NCBI RefSeq assembly: GCF_002284575.1
Contig: NZ_NPKJ01000041.1
Coordinates: forward strand, 186,431-250,430
Length of the DNA: 64,000 nt
Reading direction: 5' to 3'
Source: Mesorhizobium temperatum
Lineage (GTDB): Bacteria; Pseudomonadota; Alphaproteobacteria; Rhizobiales; Rhizobiaceae
Position 1 is the first letter of the stretch, and the number at the start of each line of letters is the position of its first letter. The position numbers were made by a program, and so were the translations under genes. Below the pieces are notes generated by a model. That model had not been told where the DNA came from. It did not search any database and worked only from the letters and a program-made list of their open reading frames with translations. This document shows, in pieces, positions 26,047 to 34,662 of this stretch.

Positions 26047-27522
26047 ATGAATGCGATCACGAAGATTGGCACCTTTAACGATGCGGACCTGTTCCGCCAG
26101 CAGGCGTTGATTGGCGGTGTCTGGCGGGAAGCGGATACAAAGGGCGTCGCCGAGGTCACCAACCCTGCCAGCCTGACTGTTCTCGGCACCGTTCCCGACA
26201 TGGGGGGCGACGAGACCAGGGCCGCGATCGGTGCTGCGGCCGAAGCGTTCAGGAGTTGGAAGAAGAAAACTCATGCCGAGCGCGGGGGACTGCTGGAACG
26301 CTGGCACGGTCTCATTCGCCGGCATGAACAGGATTTGGCGCTCCTGCTGACTCTGGAACAGGGTAAGCCGCTTGCCGAGGCGCTCGCGGAGATCCGCTAC
26401 GGCGCGTCGTTCGTGAAATGGTTCGCGGAGGAGGCGCGACGGATCGGTGGCTCGACCATTCCGTCACCCACTGCCGATCGCCGCATTCTGGTTCTCAAGG
26501 AAGCAGTCGGCGTCTGCGCCGTCATCACCCCGTGGAATTTCCCCAACGCGATGATCACGCGCAAGGTTGCGCCCGCCCTTGCCGCCGGCTGCACGGTAGT
26601 GATCAAGCCGTCCGAGTTCACACCATTTTCGGCGCTCGCGCTCGGCGTCCTGGCGGAGCGAGCGGGCATCCCGGCAGGCGTTATCAACATCGTAACCGGC
26701 ATGCCGGCGGAGATCGGCAAAGAGCTGATGGCCAACGAAACGGTGCGCAAGATCTCCTTCACAGGTTCGACCCGCGTCGGCGCGCTTCTGATGAAGGGTG
26801 CCGCCGACGGCATAAAGAGGCTCAGCCTGGAACTCGGCGGGAATGCGCCCTTTATCGTCTTCGATGACGCAGATCTCGATCTCGCCGTCGAAGGGGCGGT
26901 AAACTCCAAATTTCGCAATGGCGGCCAGACCTGCGTCTGTGCCAACCGCATTCTCGTGCAGGCCGGCATCTATGAGGCGTTTGCTGCGAAGCTCGCCAGC
27001 CAAGTTGCAGGGATGAAGGTCGGTCCGGGCACGGAGGAGGGCGTCGTCATCGGGCCTATGATCAACGGTGCCGCAATTGAAAAGATCGAGCGGCACCTCG
27101 CGGATGCCCTGGAGAAGGGCGCAAGGATCATTGCGCAGAGCGATTCGTTACCGGAAGGCCGGCAGTACGCCCGGCCTATTCTGCTCGGCGATGCAACGAC
27201 CGAAATGCTCCTGGCGTCGGAAGAGACGTTCGGCCCCGTGGCTCCGCTCTTCCGCTTCGAGACGGAGGAAGAAGCGATCGCGATCGCCAACGGAACGCCC
27301 TTCGGCCTTGCCGCCTATTTCTACACGGAAAACCTCAAGCGGTCGTGGCGTGTGGCCGAGGCGCTGGAGTTCGGCATGGTCGGCCTCAACACCGGCCTGA
27401 TCTCGACAGAGGTCGCGCCTTTCGGCGGCGTGAAGCAGTCGGGGCTTGGGCGCGAAGGATCGCAGCTCGGGATAGAGGAGTATCTCGAGGTCAAGACGCT
27501 CCACGTCGGCGGGTTGAATTAG
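26047..27522 (+). CDS. NAD(P)-dependent aldehyde dehydrogenase, succinate-semialdehyde type
   Basis: A 491-residue aldehyde dehydrogenase with general-base Glu262 (LELGGNAPF) and catalytic Cys296 (GGQTCVCAN). It has PWNFPNAMITRK, FTGSTRVG and the C-terminal PFGGVKQSGLGREGS. This matches the GabD group that oxidises succinate semialdehyde or glutarate semialdehyde to the acid. It is last in the operon with the tartrate dehydrogenase-like gene and is followed by a strong hairpin terminator. It could oxidise the semialdehyde made by the aminotransferases encoded nearby. Confidence 0.88.
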   Translation: MNAITKIGTFNDADLFRQQALIGGVWREADTKGVAEVTNPASLTVLGTVPDMGGDETRAAIGAAAEAFRSWKKKTHAERGGLLERWHGLIRRHEQDLALLLTLEQGKPLAEALAEIRYGASFVKWFAEEARRIGGSTIPSPTADRRILVLKEAVGVCAVITPWNFPNAMITRKVAPALAAGCTVVIKPSEFTPFSALALGVLAERAGIPAGVINIVTGMPAEIGKELMANETVRKISFTGSTRVGALLMKGAADGIKRLSLELGGNAPFIVFDDADLDLAVEGAVNSKFRNGGQTCVCANRILVQAGIYEAFAAKLASQVAGMKVGPGTEEGVVIGPMINGAAIEKIERHLADALEKGARIIAQSDSLPEGRQYARPILLGDATTEMLLASEETFGPVAPLFRFETEEEAIAIANGTPFGLAAYFYTENLKRSWRVAEALEFGMVGLNTGLISTEVAPFGGVKQSGLGREGSQLGIEEYLEVKTLHVGGLN

Positions 27523-27560
27523 GGGCTTTTCCGGAGTTTCAACAGCGAGACCAGCAATGA

Positions 27561-27587
27561 GAAAGGGGCGGTCGAGCCGCCCCTTTC
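27561..27587. terminator. Bidirectional intrinsic terminator between convergent genes
   Basis: A perfect 11-bp stem, GAAAGGGGCGG at 27561-27571 and CCGCCCCTTTC at 27577-27587, with loop TCGAG. It sits between the aldehyde dehydrogenase gene and the convergent HAD gene. The A/T-rich ends of the stem would give short U tracts in both directions. Confidence 0.75.
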
Positions 27588-27631
27588 TGATTCGATACTT
27601 CGGATGCCGCGATGGCCGGAGGCCGCCAGCC

Positions 27632-28321
27632 TCAAGCAACTTCCCGAACGGGATCCAGGCCGACGGCGGCGGCCAGCCCGCCAATATCCTTGATCTCGGT
27701 ATATTCGTAGAAGGGGTTCGCGGGCTCGTGGCCGCGATTCACCCAGACCTTGCTCTTGATACCGAGATCATAGGCGGTCATGAGATCGTAGCGGAATGAG
27801 GACGACACATGAGTAATGTCCTCAGGGCCGCAGCCGAGCTTGTCGAACATGTATTCGAAACCCTTCATCAGCGGCTTGTAGGCGCCGGTCTCCTCGGCCG
27901 TGATGACCATGTGGAAGGGTGCGCCGAGCTTCTCCACGTTCGACATGATCAGGCTTTTCATGGAGTTCGACAGGATCACCAGCGGGATTTCCTTGGCGAC
28001 CTTAGCCAGGCCAGCCGGGACATCCGGGTGCGGACCCCATGTCGGCACTTCCTCATAGATGCGCTGGGCATCCTCGGGCCGGAATGCGACGCCGTTGCGC
28101 TTGCAGGTGCGTTCCACGGAATTGTGCACGACCTCGATATAGGGCTTCCAGGCGCCAAGAACCTCGTCGAGGCGATAGCCCGCGAAATCCTTGATGAACT
28201 GCGTCAACGCGGCAGGCGAAAGCTGCGAGCCGTAGACGCGCCTCGCGGCACCGGCCATATCGAAATTGGTGAGCGTGCCGTAGCAGTCGAAGGTGATGTA
28301 TTTCGGTCTGAACGTCGACAT
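27632..28321 (-). CDS. Type II haloacid dehalogenase-like HAD hydrolase (copy 1)
   Basis: A 229-residue HAD protein; the ATG at 28321 has AGGAGG upstream. Nucleophile Asp12 lies in TFDCYGTLTNF, motif II is VILSNSM, the conserved lysine is in GAYKPLMKGFEYM, and SSSFRYDLMTAYDLG carries the final acidic motif. This is the (S)-2-haloacid dehalogenase layout, in which Asp attacks the substrate carbon and water releases a hydroxy acid. The natural substrate in catabolic clusters is often not halogenated, so this is uncertain. A very close paralogue lies at 52043-52711. It is divergent from GNAT copy 2. Confidence 0.85.
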   Translation of the reverse strand: MSTFRPKYITFDCYGTLTNFDMAGAARRVYGSQLSPAALTQFIKDFAGYRLDEVLGAWKPYIEVVHNSVERTCKRNGVAFRPEDAQRIYEEVPTWGPHPDVPAGLAKVAKEIPLVILSNSMKSLIMSNVEKLGAPFHMVITAEETGAYKPLMKGFEYMFDKLGCGPEDITHVSSSFRYDLMTAYDLGIKSKVWVNRGHEPANPFYEYTEIKDIGGLAAAVGLDPVREVA

Positions 28322-28642
28322 GGCGACCATCCTCCTAGTTTTCTCGGCACAGCGTGCCTGTACCGCAATCACCATAGTCGGCGATCGGGAAGACCAACGG
28401 CCGCATTCGCCGCGACCTGAAGCAGATCGTTTCGTATTGCATCGCCGGTTTGGCAGAGAGTTGCGCCAGGTGTCCTTTCGAGCTTTGGGAGCAGCGCGGC
28501 CTGCCGGCCATGCTTCGGCAGAAGATGCGGCGCGAGCGGCGAAGGATAGTGAAAACGCGTGGCGCATGGCTGCCGGTCGGGAGGAACTGCTGTCTTTGGT
28601 GGTCTACCGTAAGCACCTGAAGACGAAGGCCGGAAATTCATC
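28322..28642. other. Divergent intergenic region between HAD and GNAT genes
   Basis: About 320 bp between two divergent genes, expected to hold both promoters. No clear dyad or repeat was seen. A plus-strand frame through most of it ends KTKAGNSS with its TGA overlapping the GNAT start (ATGA), but it has no ribosome site and no recognised family. I do not call it a gene. Confidence 0.4.
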
Positions 28643-29485
28643 ATGACCACACAACAGATCATCCTTGAAGAGATGACACCGGGGCACCTGGAAGGTGCTG
28701 TCGAGTTGTCTCGCCAAGTTAAATGGCCGCATCGCCGCGAGGATTGGGAGCTGGTCCAGTCAGTCAGCCGGGGGATCGTCGCTCTGGAAGAAGAACGCGT
28801 GGTGTCTACCATCATGATGACCCCCTACGGCGACGATGCCGCCGCCATCAACATGGTTATCGTCGATGCGGCCATGCGTGGCCGCGGGCTCGGCCGAAAG
28901 ATGATGGAAGAGGCGCTTGCCAAGGCGGGTGAGCGCACCTGTTGCCTGGCGGCGACACGGGAAGGCCTGCCGCTCTATGAGAAGCTGGGCTTCGTCACGA
29001 CTGGCGAGATCGTACAGCATCAGGGCGAGGCATTGCCTGTTTCCGCGCCGGCCCGTGTATCCTGGGCCGAGAGCGGCGATCTTGCCCGCCTCGGGGTGCT
29101 GGATCGCGAGGCATTTGGCCATGACCGTTCGGCGCTGATGAAGCTGCTTCGCGAGCGCGCGAAGTTCGCTGTCATTCGCGATGAAGGCGATACCCAGGCC
29201 TTTTCCGCCATCCGGCCATTCGGCCGGGGGCTGGTCATCGGGCCGGTGGTGGCGAGAAACGGTACCGAGGCCAAAGCCCTGATCGACTTTCTGCTCGCCC
29301 ATCATCAGGGCAAGTTCGTCCGTGTCGATACCGGCGTTTCAATGGATCTTGCTGAATGGCTCACCGGGCGCGGGCTCGCGCACGTCGGCGGCGGAATCAC
29401 GATGCGACGCTCCATGGCCACGCACAAAGAAAGCAAGCCCTCGCATCACCGCACATATGCGTTGGTCAGTCAGGCACTCGGTTGA
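28643..29485 (+). CDS. Two-domain GNAT-family N-acetyltransferase (copy 2 of 3)
   Basis: A 280-residue protein with the same plan as copies 1 and 3: KWPHRREDWELVQSVSRGIV, then VIVDAAMRGRGLGRKMMEE (acetyl-CoA loop) and LPLYEKLGF in the N-terminal GNAT domain. The C-terminal domain has LDREAFGHDRSALM and GRGLVIGPVVARN and ends TYALVSQALG. It ends 13 bp before the class III aminotransferase gene, whose ribosome site (GGAGGAAG) lies in between, so the two are probably co-expressed. The acetyl acceptor may be the substrate or product amine of that enzyme; this is inference. Confidence 0.83.
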   Translation: MTTQQIILEEMTPGHLEGAVELSRQVKWPHRREDWELVQSVSRGIVALEEERVVSTIMMTPYGDDAAAINMVIVDAAMRGRGLGRKMMEEALAKAGERTCCLAATREGLPLYEKLGFVTTGEIVQHQGEALPVSAPARVSWAESGDLARLGVLDREAFGHDRSALMKLLRERAKFAVIRDEGDTQAFSAIRPFGRGLVIGPVVARNGTEAKALIDFLLAHHQGKFVRVDTGVSMDLAEWLTGRGLAHVGGGITMRRSMATHKESKPSHHRTYALVSQALG

Positions 29486-29498
29486 ATCGGAGGAAGAA

Positions 29499-30875
29499 AT
29501 GCTGGCAAACTCACTGATCGAACTCGATCGCGCGCATCTGGTTCACCCGTTTTCATGCTATCGGAGCCACGAGGAAACCGGTGTGCGGGTGCTCAAATCC
29601 GCCAAGGGCGCGATGGTGACCGATGCAAGCGGGAAAACGCTGCTGGACGGATTCGCGGGTCTATGGTGTGTAAACATCGGATACGGGCAGGAAAGCGTCG
29701 TTGAGGCAGCGGCCAAGCAGCTAAGAGAGCTTCCCTATGCGACGGGATATTTCGGGCTGGGGTCCGAGCCTGCCATTCGTCTTGCTGCCAGACTTGCCGA
29801 ACTGGCGCCCGGCGATCTGAACCATGTCTATTTCACGCTGGGCGGTTCCGACGCAGTCGACAGCACGATCCGTTTCATTCGCTACTACTACCATGCCAAG
29901 GGTACGCCGCAAAAGGACCAGTTCATCTCGGTCGAGTATGGCTACCACGGATCCTCGACGGCAGGGTCCGGTCTGACCGCGATCCCCGCTTTCCATGCGG
30001 GCTTCGGCGTGCCTTACGACTGGCAGCACAAGATTCCCTCGCACTATGCCTATCGCAATCCGGTCGGTTCCGATCCGCAGGCGATCATCGATGCATCGGT
30101 CGCGGCCCTGCGCGCCAAGATCGCGGAACTCGGCGCGGACCGCGTTGCGGCCTTCTACGCCGAACCCATTCAGGGTTCGGGCGGTGTACTCGTTCCACCG
30201 ACAGGCTGGCTGAAGGCCCTGCACGCCGTGTGCAAGGAACACGACATTCTGTTCGTTGCCGACGAAGTCATCACTGCCTTTGGCCGCACCGGCCCGCTCT
30301 TCGCCTGTGACGAGGACGATGTGGTGCCGGATTTCATAACCACGGCGAAGGGACTGACCTCGGGCTACGTGCCGATGGGCGCAGTCTTCATGTCGGACCA
30401 TGTCTACAATACGATCGCGGACGGAGCCGGCAAAGCGCCTGTCGGCCATGGCTACACCTATTCAGCCCATCCCGTGAGCGCGGCGGTGGGGCTGGAATGC
30501 CTGCGTCTCTACGAAGAGGGCTTGCTCGAGAACGGGCGGAAGGCCGGGAAGCGCTTGATGGAAGGCCTTCGCTCGCTCGCCGACCACCCGCTGGTTGGCG
30601 ATATTCGCGGTCGCGGCATGCTGGCCGCGGTCGAGCTGGTCACTGACAAGGAGCGCAAGACGCCCATGCCGGCGGCAGCCGATCCGGGTCGCCGTATTTT
30701 CGACCGCGCATGGGCGAACGGCCTCATCATCCGCGCCTTCAACAGCGGCATCCTGGGCTATGCGCCGCCGCTCTGCTGCACCGAGGACGATATCGATGGA
30801 ATCCTCGAACGCACGCGGATGACGCTGGATCAAACCCTCGAAGACAAGGACGTGCGGGCGGCGATGAAAAGATGA
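29499..30875 (+). CDS. Class III omega-aminotransferase (aspartate aminotransferase family)
   Basis: A 458-residue PLP enzyme. The ATG at 29499 follows GGAGGAAG and gives MLANSLIELDRAHLVHPFSCY. Motifs are DGFAGLWCVNIGYG, the HGSSTAGSGLT region, VADEVITAFGRTGP for the PLP aspartate and Lys284 in TTAKGLTSGYVPMG. This is the beta-alanine/putrescine/taurine-pyruvate aminotransferase type, which moves the amino group from a primary amine to pyruvate or 2-oxoglutarate and leaves an aldehyde. The aldehyde dehydrogenases encoded nearby could take the product. It is paired with GNAT copy 2 and converges with an Lrp gene. Confidence 0.88.
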   Translation: MLANSLIELDRAHLVHPFSCYRSHEETGVRVLKSAKGAMVTDASGKTLLDGFAGLWCVNIGYGQESVVEAAAKQLRELPYATGYFGLGSEPAIRLAARLAELAPGDLNHVYFTLGGSDAVDSTIRFIRYYYHAKGTPQKDQFISVEYGYHGSSTAGSGLTAIPAFHAGFGVPYDWQHKIPSHYAYRNPVGSDPQAIIDASVAALRAKIAELGADRVAAFYAEPIQGSGGVLVPPTGWLKALHAVCKEHDILFVADEVITAFGRTGPLFACDEDDVVPDFITTAKGLTSGYVPMGAVFMSDHVYNTIADGAGKAPVGHGYTYSAHPVSAAVGLECLRLYEEGLLENGRKAGKRLMEGLRSLADHPLVGDIRGRGMLAAVELVTDKERKTPMPAAADPGRRIFDRAWANGLIIRAFNSGILGYAPPLCCTEDDIDGILERTRMTLDQTLEDKDVRAAMKR

Positions 30876-30884
30876 TCGTCCAGA

Positions 30885-30905
30885 CTGCCGCCGCATGCGC
30901 GGCAG
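30885..30905. terminator. Hairpin between convergent aminotransferase and Lrp genes
   Basis: CTGCCGC at 30885-30891 pairs with GCGGCAG at 30899-30905 around a 7-base loop, in the 38-bp gap between two convergent stop codons. A CT-rich stretch follows on the plus strand. Probable shared terminator. Confidence 0.5.
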
Positions 30906-30913
30906 CCTCTTCC

Positions 30914-31390
30914 TCATCTGTCGAATATGGCGTCGAGCGGCAAATGAGATTTCACGATAGGGGATTTCAGCACGACGAAGCTGAAATATTTGTCGATGCC
31001 GATGTCCATTTCGACAAGGCGCTCCATGACCGTCTGGTATTCGGTGATTCCCGCTGTGACAAACTTCACCAGGTAGTCGTAGCCGCCTGAAACAAGATGG
31101 CATTCGATGACGGAATCGATCTTCTCGACGGTGGCAAGAAACCGCGCGAAGTCGTTCTGCCGATGGTTCCTGAGCGTGATCTCGGTGAAGACCGTCAACG
31201 TCTGCCCGAGCTTGGAGACGTCGATCTGGGCGGAATAACCTGTGATGAAGCCTTCCGCCTGAAGCTTCTTGACCCGCATCAGGCAGGGGCTCGGTGACAG
31301 ATACACCAGCTCGGCAAGCTCGACGTTGGATATCCGACCGTTCTTTTGCAGCTCGGAGAGAATTTTGATGTCGATCTTGTCGAGCTTCAT
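30914..31390 (-). CDS. Lrp/AsnC-family transcriptional regulator
   Basis: A 158-residue regulator with N-terminal helix-turn-helix (LDKIDIKILSELQKNGRISN, LAELVYLSPSPCLMRVKKLQ) and a C-terminal RAM domain (VIECHLVSGGYDYLVKFVT) that binds an amino-acid effector. It is transcribed 10 bp after the tartrate dehydrogenase-like gene, in the same run as the FAD oxidoreductase gene. It probably senses an amino acid and controls this DAO-dehydrogenase unit or the aminotransferase unit next to it. Confidence 0.92.
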   Translation of the reverse strand: MKLDKIDIKILSELQKNGRISNVELAELVYLSPSPCLMRVKKLQAEGFITGYSAQIDVSKLGQTLTVFTEITLRNHRQNDFARFLATVEKIDSVIECHLVSGGYDYLVKFVTAGITEYQTVMERLVEMDIGIDKYFSFVVLKSPIVKSHLPLDAIFDR

Positions 31391-31400
31391 CAGAAACCTG

Positions 31401-32480
31401 TCACACGTTCGAACCGCGGATCGTCCGGCAAACGGCGTCTGTTACTTCCTGCGTGGTCGCGGTGCCACCAACGTCCGGCGTCAACACGCCTTCACTCGTC
31501 ACCGATTCCACAGCGCGCATCAACCGGGCAGCCGCGTCGTTCTCGCCCAAATGGTCGAGCATCTGGGCAGCGGTCCAGAAGGTGGTGACAGGGTTGGCGA
31601 TACCTTTGCCGGCAATGTCGAATGCCGAGCCGTGGATAGGCTCGAACATCGCGGGATAGCGCCGCTCGGGATCAATATTGGCGGTCGGTGCTACGCCGAG
31701 ACTGCCCGCAAGCGCGCCCGCAAGGTCCGACAATATGTCGGCGTGAAGATTGGTGGCGACGATCGTATCGAGGCTCCGTGGTTTCAGCGTCATGCGCGCC
31801 GTCATAGCATCAACCAGCATCTTGTCCCACGTGACGTCCGGGAATTCCCGTGCCACCTCGGCGGCGATTTCGTCCCACATTACCATGCCGTGACGCTGCG
31901 CGTTGGATTTCGTAACAACTGTCAGGAGCTTTCGCGGCCGTGACTTCGCCAGCCGGAATGCATAGCGCATGATGCGGGTGACGCCGACGCGCGTGAAGAT
32001 CGCGACCTCGGTTCCGACTTCCTCGGGGAGGCCGCGATGGGCGCGGCCGCCGTGGCCCGAATACTCGCCCTCGGAATTCTCCCGCACGATCACCCAATCC
32101 AGATCGCCAGGGCCAACGCCCGCCAGCGGAGAAGCAATGCCCGGCAATATCCTGGTCGGCCGCACGTTCGCGTACTGATCAAAGCCCTGGCAAATCGGCA
32201 GCCGGAGGCCCCAGAGAGTGATGTCGTCGGGCACATCGGGAGCGCCGACCGCGCCAAAGAAGATAGCGTCGAAACGCTTCAGTTGCGTCACACCGTCCTC
32301 GGGCATCATCCGACCATGGGCCTTGTAGTAGTCTGAGCCCCAGTCGAAGTGCTGGACGCGCAGCTTGAAGTCGCCGCAGCGCTCTTCAAGTGTCTCAAGC
32401 GCCTGGAGACCGGCGGCAATGACCTCTGGGCCGATCCCGTCGGCCGGAATGGCGGCAATCTCATATACGCGCATCGTCAC
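31401..32480 (-). CDS. Isopropylmalate/tartrate dehydrogenase-like NAD-dependent dehydrogenase (copy 2)
   Basis: A 359-residue paralogue of the enzyme at 24982-26025. It begins MTMRVYEIAAIPADGIGPEV; note Ala in place of Gly in the usual PGDGIG motif. Other motifs are VRENSEGEYSGHGGR, NLHADILSDLAGAL and EPIHGSAFDIAGKG. FDWGSDYYKAHGRMMPEDG and LWGLRLPICQGFDQYANVRP resemble tartrate dehydrogenase/decarboxylase (TtuC). It would oxidise tartrate, D-malate or a similar hydroxy diacid. It lies between the DAO gene (77 bp upstream) and lrp in a minus-strand operon. Confidence 0.85.
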   Translation of the reverse strand: MTMRVYEIAAIPADGIGPEVIAAGLQALETLEERCGDFKLRVQHFDWGSDYYKAHGRMMPEDGVTQLKRFDAIFFGAVGAPDVPDDITLWGLRLPICQGFDQYANVRPTRILPGIASPLAGVGPGDLDWVIVRENSEGEYSGHGGRAHRGLPEEVGTEVAIFTRVGVTRIMRYAFRLAKSRPRKLLTVVTKSNAQRHGMVMWDEIAAEVAREFPDVTWDKMLVDAMTARMTLKPRSLDTIVATNLHADILSDLAGALAGSLGVAPTANIDPERRYPAMFEPIHGSAFDIAGKGIANPVTTFWTAAQMLDHLGENDAAARLMRAVESVTSEGVLTPDVGGTATTQEVTDAVCRTIRGSNV

Positions 32481-32557
32481 TTTCCCTGTTTTCGTGCTGG
32501 CCGCCTCACGGCCTCAATCTCATGTGCGACCGGTTGGATGTTGGCAAATCGGTCTTC

Positions 32558-33883
32558 TCAGAATTCAGCGACCTTGCCCCACGCAGCGGTCTTCAGACGC
32601 TCCGGCCTATAAGGACGTGGATCGACAATAGGCTCGCTGCCGGTGATGATGTCGGCGATCATATGCCCGGCGCCGGGGCCAATCCCGAAGCCGTGGCCGC
32701 TGAATCCCGCCGCCAGGATGAAGCCCGGAATCCCCTCGATTTCACCGACTGCCGGGATGCCATCGGGCGTGCTGTCGACATAGCCCGCCCAAGCATGAGA
32801 AATCGCGGTGCGCTTGAGTTCGGGCAGCAATCCGCAGGCTCTTTGATATGTCAGGCGAATCTGCCTCATGTCAGGCTTGGGGTCGAGAATGCGGTTCCGT
32901 TCCATTGGTGTCACGTCGTCAAGTACCCATTTCCTCAGGCTTTCATGACCTTGACGCCAGCCCTCGAACGCTCCCGGGGCCAGACTGCGCCAGCGGCGGG
33001 CGAACATGGGCACGAACTCGCGGCTGAACCTGAGCTGCTGCGGCGTTGGATCGACTCGCGCCCGCCCGCTGATCGCCAGCGTGTATCCACCGTTGCCGCG
33101 CCGCGTCAGCGAGACGCGCGCGGTATGCAGGGCATCCGGCAGGCCATTTGCGCCCGGCGCTACGGCTAGAATGGACTGACGCACGGCAGCTTGCGGGAAA
33201 CGAACACCAAGCTGGTTGCAGAAGGAAGAAGCCCACGCGCCTCCGGCCATGACCACGGTCGTTGTCCGGATGGTTCCCGCTTCTGTAACGACGCCGCTGA
33301 CCCGGCCGGCGCTCAACTCTATGCCGCGAGCCGCGCAATATTGATGTACGGAGCCGCCAGCCGCCATGATCCCAAGCGCGGCTACAGGTACCGCCCTCGA
33401 GGTGTCTGCCGTTCCGTCGGTCGGTGAGAAAACGCCGCCCTTCCACTTGCGGCCGGTCGCTTTGCCCCGTTCGGTGGCTTTTTCCGCGCTCAGCATATGC
33501 GTCGTGACACCGACGGTCCTTGCAAAATCGCGCCACTTTGCCCAACCTGCGAGTTCATCGTCGTTTTGCGAGAGATAGAGCAGCCCGCAACGGCGAAAGC
33601 CGGTGTCTTCGCCAGTCTCCTGCGCCACTTTTTCCCAGAGACCGAGGCTCTTGGTTGCCATCGGCAACTCGCGCGCGTCACGGTTCTGCTGGCGGCACCA
33701 GCCCCAGTTGCGGCTGGACTGTTCGGCGGCCACGCGTCCTTTCTCCAGCAGGGCAACGCTGACGCCGCGGCGTGCGAGATAATATGCCGTGAATACGCCT
33801 ACCACGCCGCCGCCGATGACGACGACGTCCGCCTCGCGAGGCAGGGAAGGGCTAGACTCGATGTGCATGAGCGGCGCGGGCAT
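32558..33883 (-). CDS. DAO-family FAD-dependent amine/amino-acid oxidoreductase (subfamily with RNWGWCR motif)
   Basis: A 441-residue flavoenzyme. The start at 33883 has GGAG upstream. The FAD-binding fold is DVVVIGGGVVGVFTAYYLA near residue 20, followed by SSRNWGWCRQQNRDARELP and the C-terminal GFSGHGFGIGPGAG. The group resembles D-amino-acid dehydrogenase and sarcosine oxidase-like enzymes that oxidise secondary or D-amines to imines. The frameshifted gene at 50031-51357 is its closest relative here. It heads the operon with the tartrate dehydrogenase-like and lrp genes. The amine substrate is unknown. Confidence 0.85.
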   Translation of the reverse strand: MPAPLMHIESSPSLPREADVVVIGGGVVGVFTAYYLARRGVSVALLEKGRVAAEQSSRNWGWCRQQNRDARELPMATKSLGLWEKVAQETGEDTGFRRCGLLYLSQNDDELAGWAKWRDFARTVGVTTHMLSAEKATERGKATGRKWKGGVFSPTDGTADTSRAVPVAALGIMAAGGSVHQYCAARGIELSAGRVSGVVTEAGTIRTTTVVMAGGAWASSFCNQLGVRFPQAAVRQSILAVAPGANGLPDALHTARVSLTRRGNGGYTLAISGRARVDPTPQQLRFSREFVPMFARRWRSLAPGAFEGWRQGHESLRKWVLDDVTPMERNRILDPKPDMRQIRLTYQRACGLLPELKRTAISHAWAGYVDSTPDGIPAVGEIEGIPGFILAAGFSGHGFGIGPGAGHMIADIITGSEPIVDPRPYRPERLKTAAWGKVAEF

Positions 33884-34054
33884 GGATGGGGACTCCGGTA
33901 ATTTGAAGCATCCTAACCTGCCGCCTGCAGAGGCAGGCTGCGAAGTTTGTGCCTGGACGGAATATCGTGCGGCTAGCGGCCCCTTGGACGGGCAATTGTT
34001 CGGCGAAAAGCTCGCTGTCACCGGGGCAAGCAGGAGTACACTTCATGCAGTCGC

Positions 34055-34248
34055 GTCATCTACGCCATGGGCTATTCAGGGCGCGGCGCGCAGTTGTCGA
34101 CCTTGATCGGCAGTGCCTTGGCCGACATTGCGATGGGCCGCACGGACATTCGACCGCATGGCCTGGCACACGGTGCCGATGCACCGGAAGGCCCTGGTTC
34201 CTGCCCGTCGTGGGGGCGTATTGCCGCATGAAGGATATGGTTGCCTGA
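34055..34248 (+). pseudogene. C-terminal fragment of a DAO-family oxidoreductase gene
   Basis: The frame at 34055 reads VIYAMGYSGRGAQLSTL and then LADIAMGRTDI, nearly the same as the end of the DAO protein at 52857-54134 (GMGYSGHGAQLSTL, LADIAMGRTDT). After shifts of frame it continues TGRPWFLPVVGAYCRMKDM before a stop, again matching that protein's C-terminus. The first 350 or so residues are absent. It is a leftover of a lost or recombined copy, next to the start of the intact DAO gene on the other strand. The rest of 33884-34662 shows no recognised gene apart from a doubtful small frame at 34514. Confidence 0.72.
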
Positions 34249-34513
34249 TCATGTCGCGGGCGCCGAACAGCTGCAGAGTGAAATGCCGAACTGGACGTTC
34301 TTTTCAGAAGTTCCTGCCGCCCGAGGGCCAAGTTTCGATGACTCTGCGGAAACAAAACAGTCAAACTGGCTGAAAGAACGGAGCAACCCTTCCTTATAGC
34401 GGGCAAGCTCCAGAGGACTTCCGATAGGCAGGGCTTACGCCTTCGGAGAGTTCTCCAAGAAAAGGGAACAGTGTCCGGTACACGGACCGAATTTCATCAA
34501 GGGAGCCGCCAGG

Positions 34514-34645
34514 ATGAGCAGAATCCGTTTCTCGCAGCCTCAGGGCGCGAAGCGCCGAGATGGCCAGACGACGGCCGCTACGGTGAGGCGCTTCTGCTCA
34601 AAGGGCGATGATGCGGTCCGCAACAGCGTGGACCCGCTCGGTTGA
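34514..34645 (+). CDS. Doubtful 43-residue reading frame before the ABC transporter
   Basis: An ATG with GGGAG about 10 bases upstream opens a 43-codon frame (MSRIRFSQPQGAKRRDG...) that stops 17 bp before the ABC ATPase start, inside its ribosome-site region. The product is basic, with no signal peptide and no family known to me. It could be a leader peptide coupled to the transporter genes or chance. Listed for completeness. Confidence 0.2.
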   Translation: MSRIRFSQPQGAKRRDGQTTAATVRRFCSKGDDAVRNSVDPLG

Positions 34646-34662
34646 AAGGGGAGGTGATCTCG

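Noticed and set aside
18823..27522. Ectoine degradation cluster (doe/eut genes)
   Set aside because: A class III aminotransferase, deacetylase and aldehyde dehydrogenase are present, but the ectoine hydrolase and the ectoine-specific transporter and regulator genes are not.
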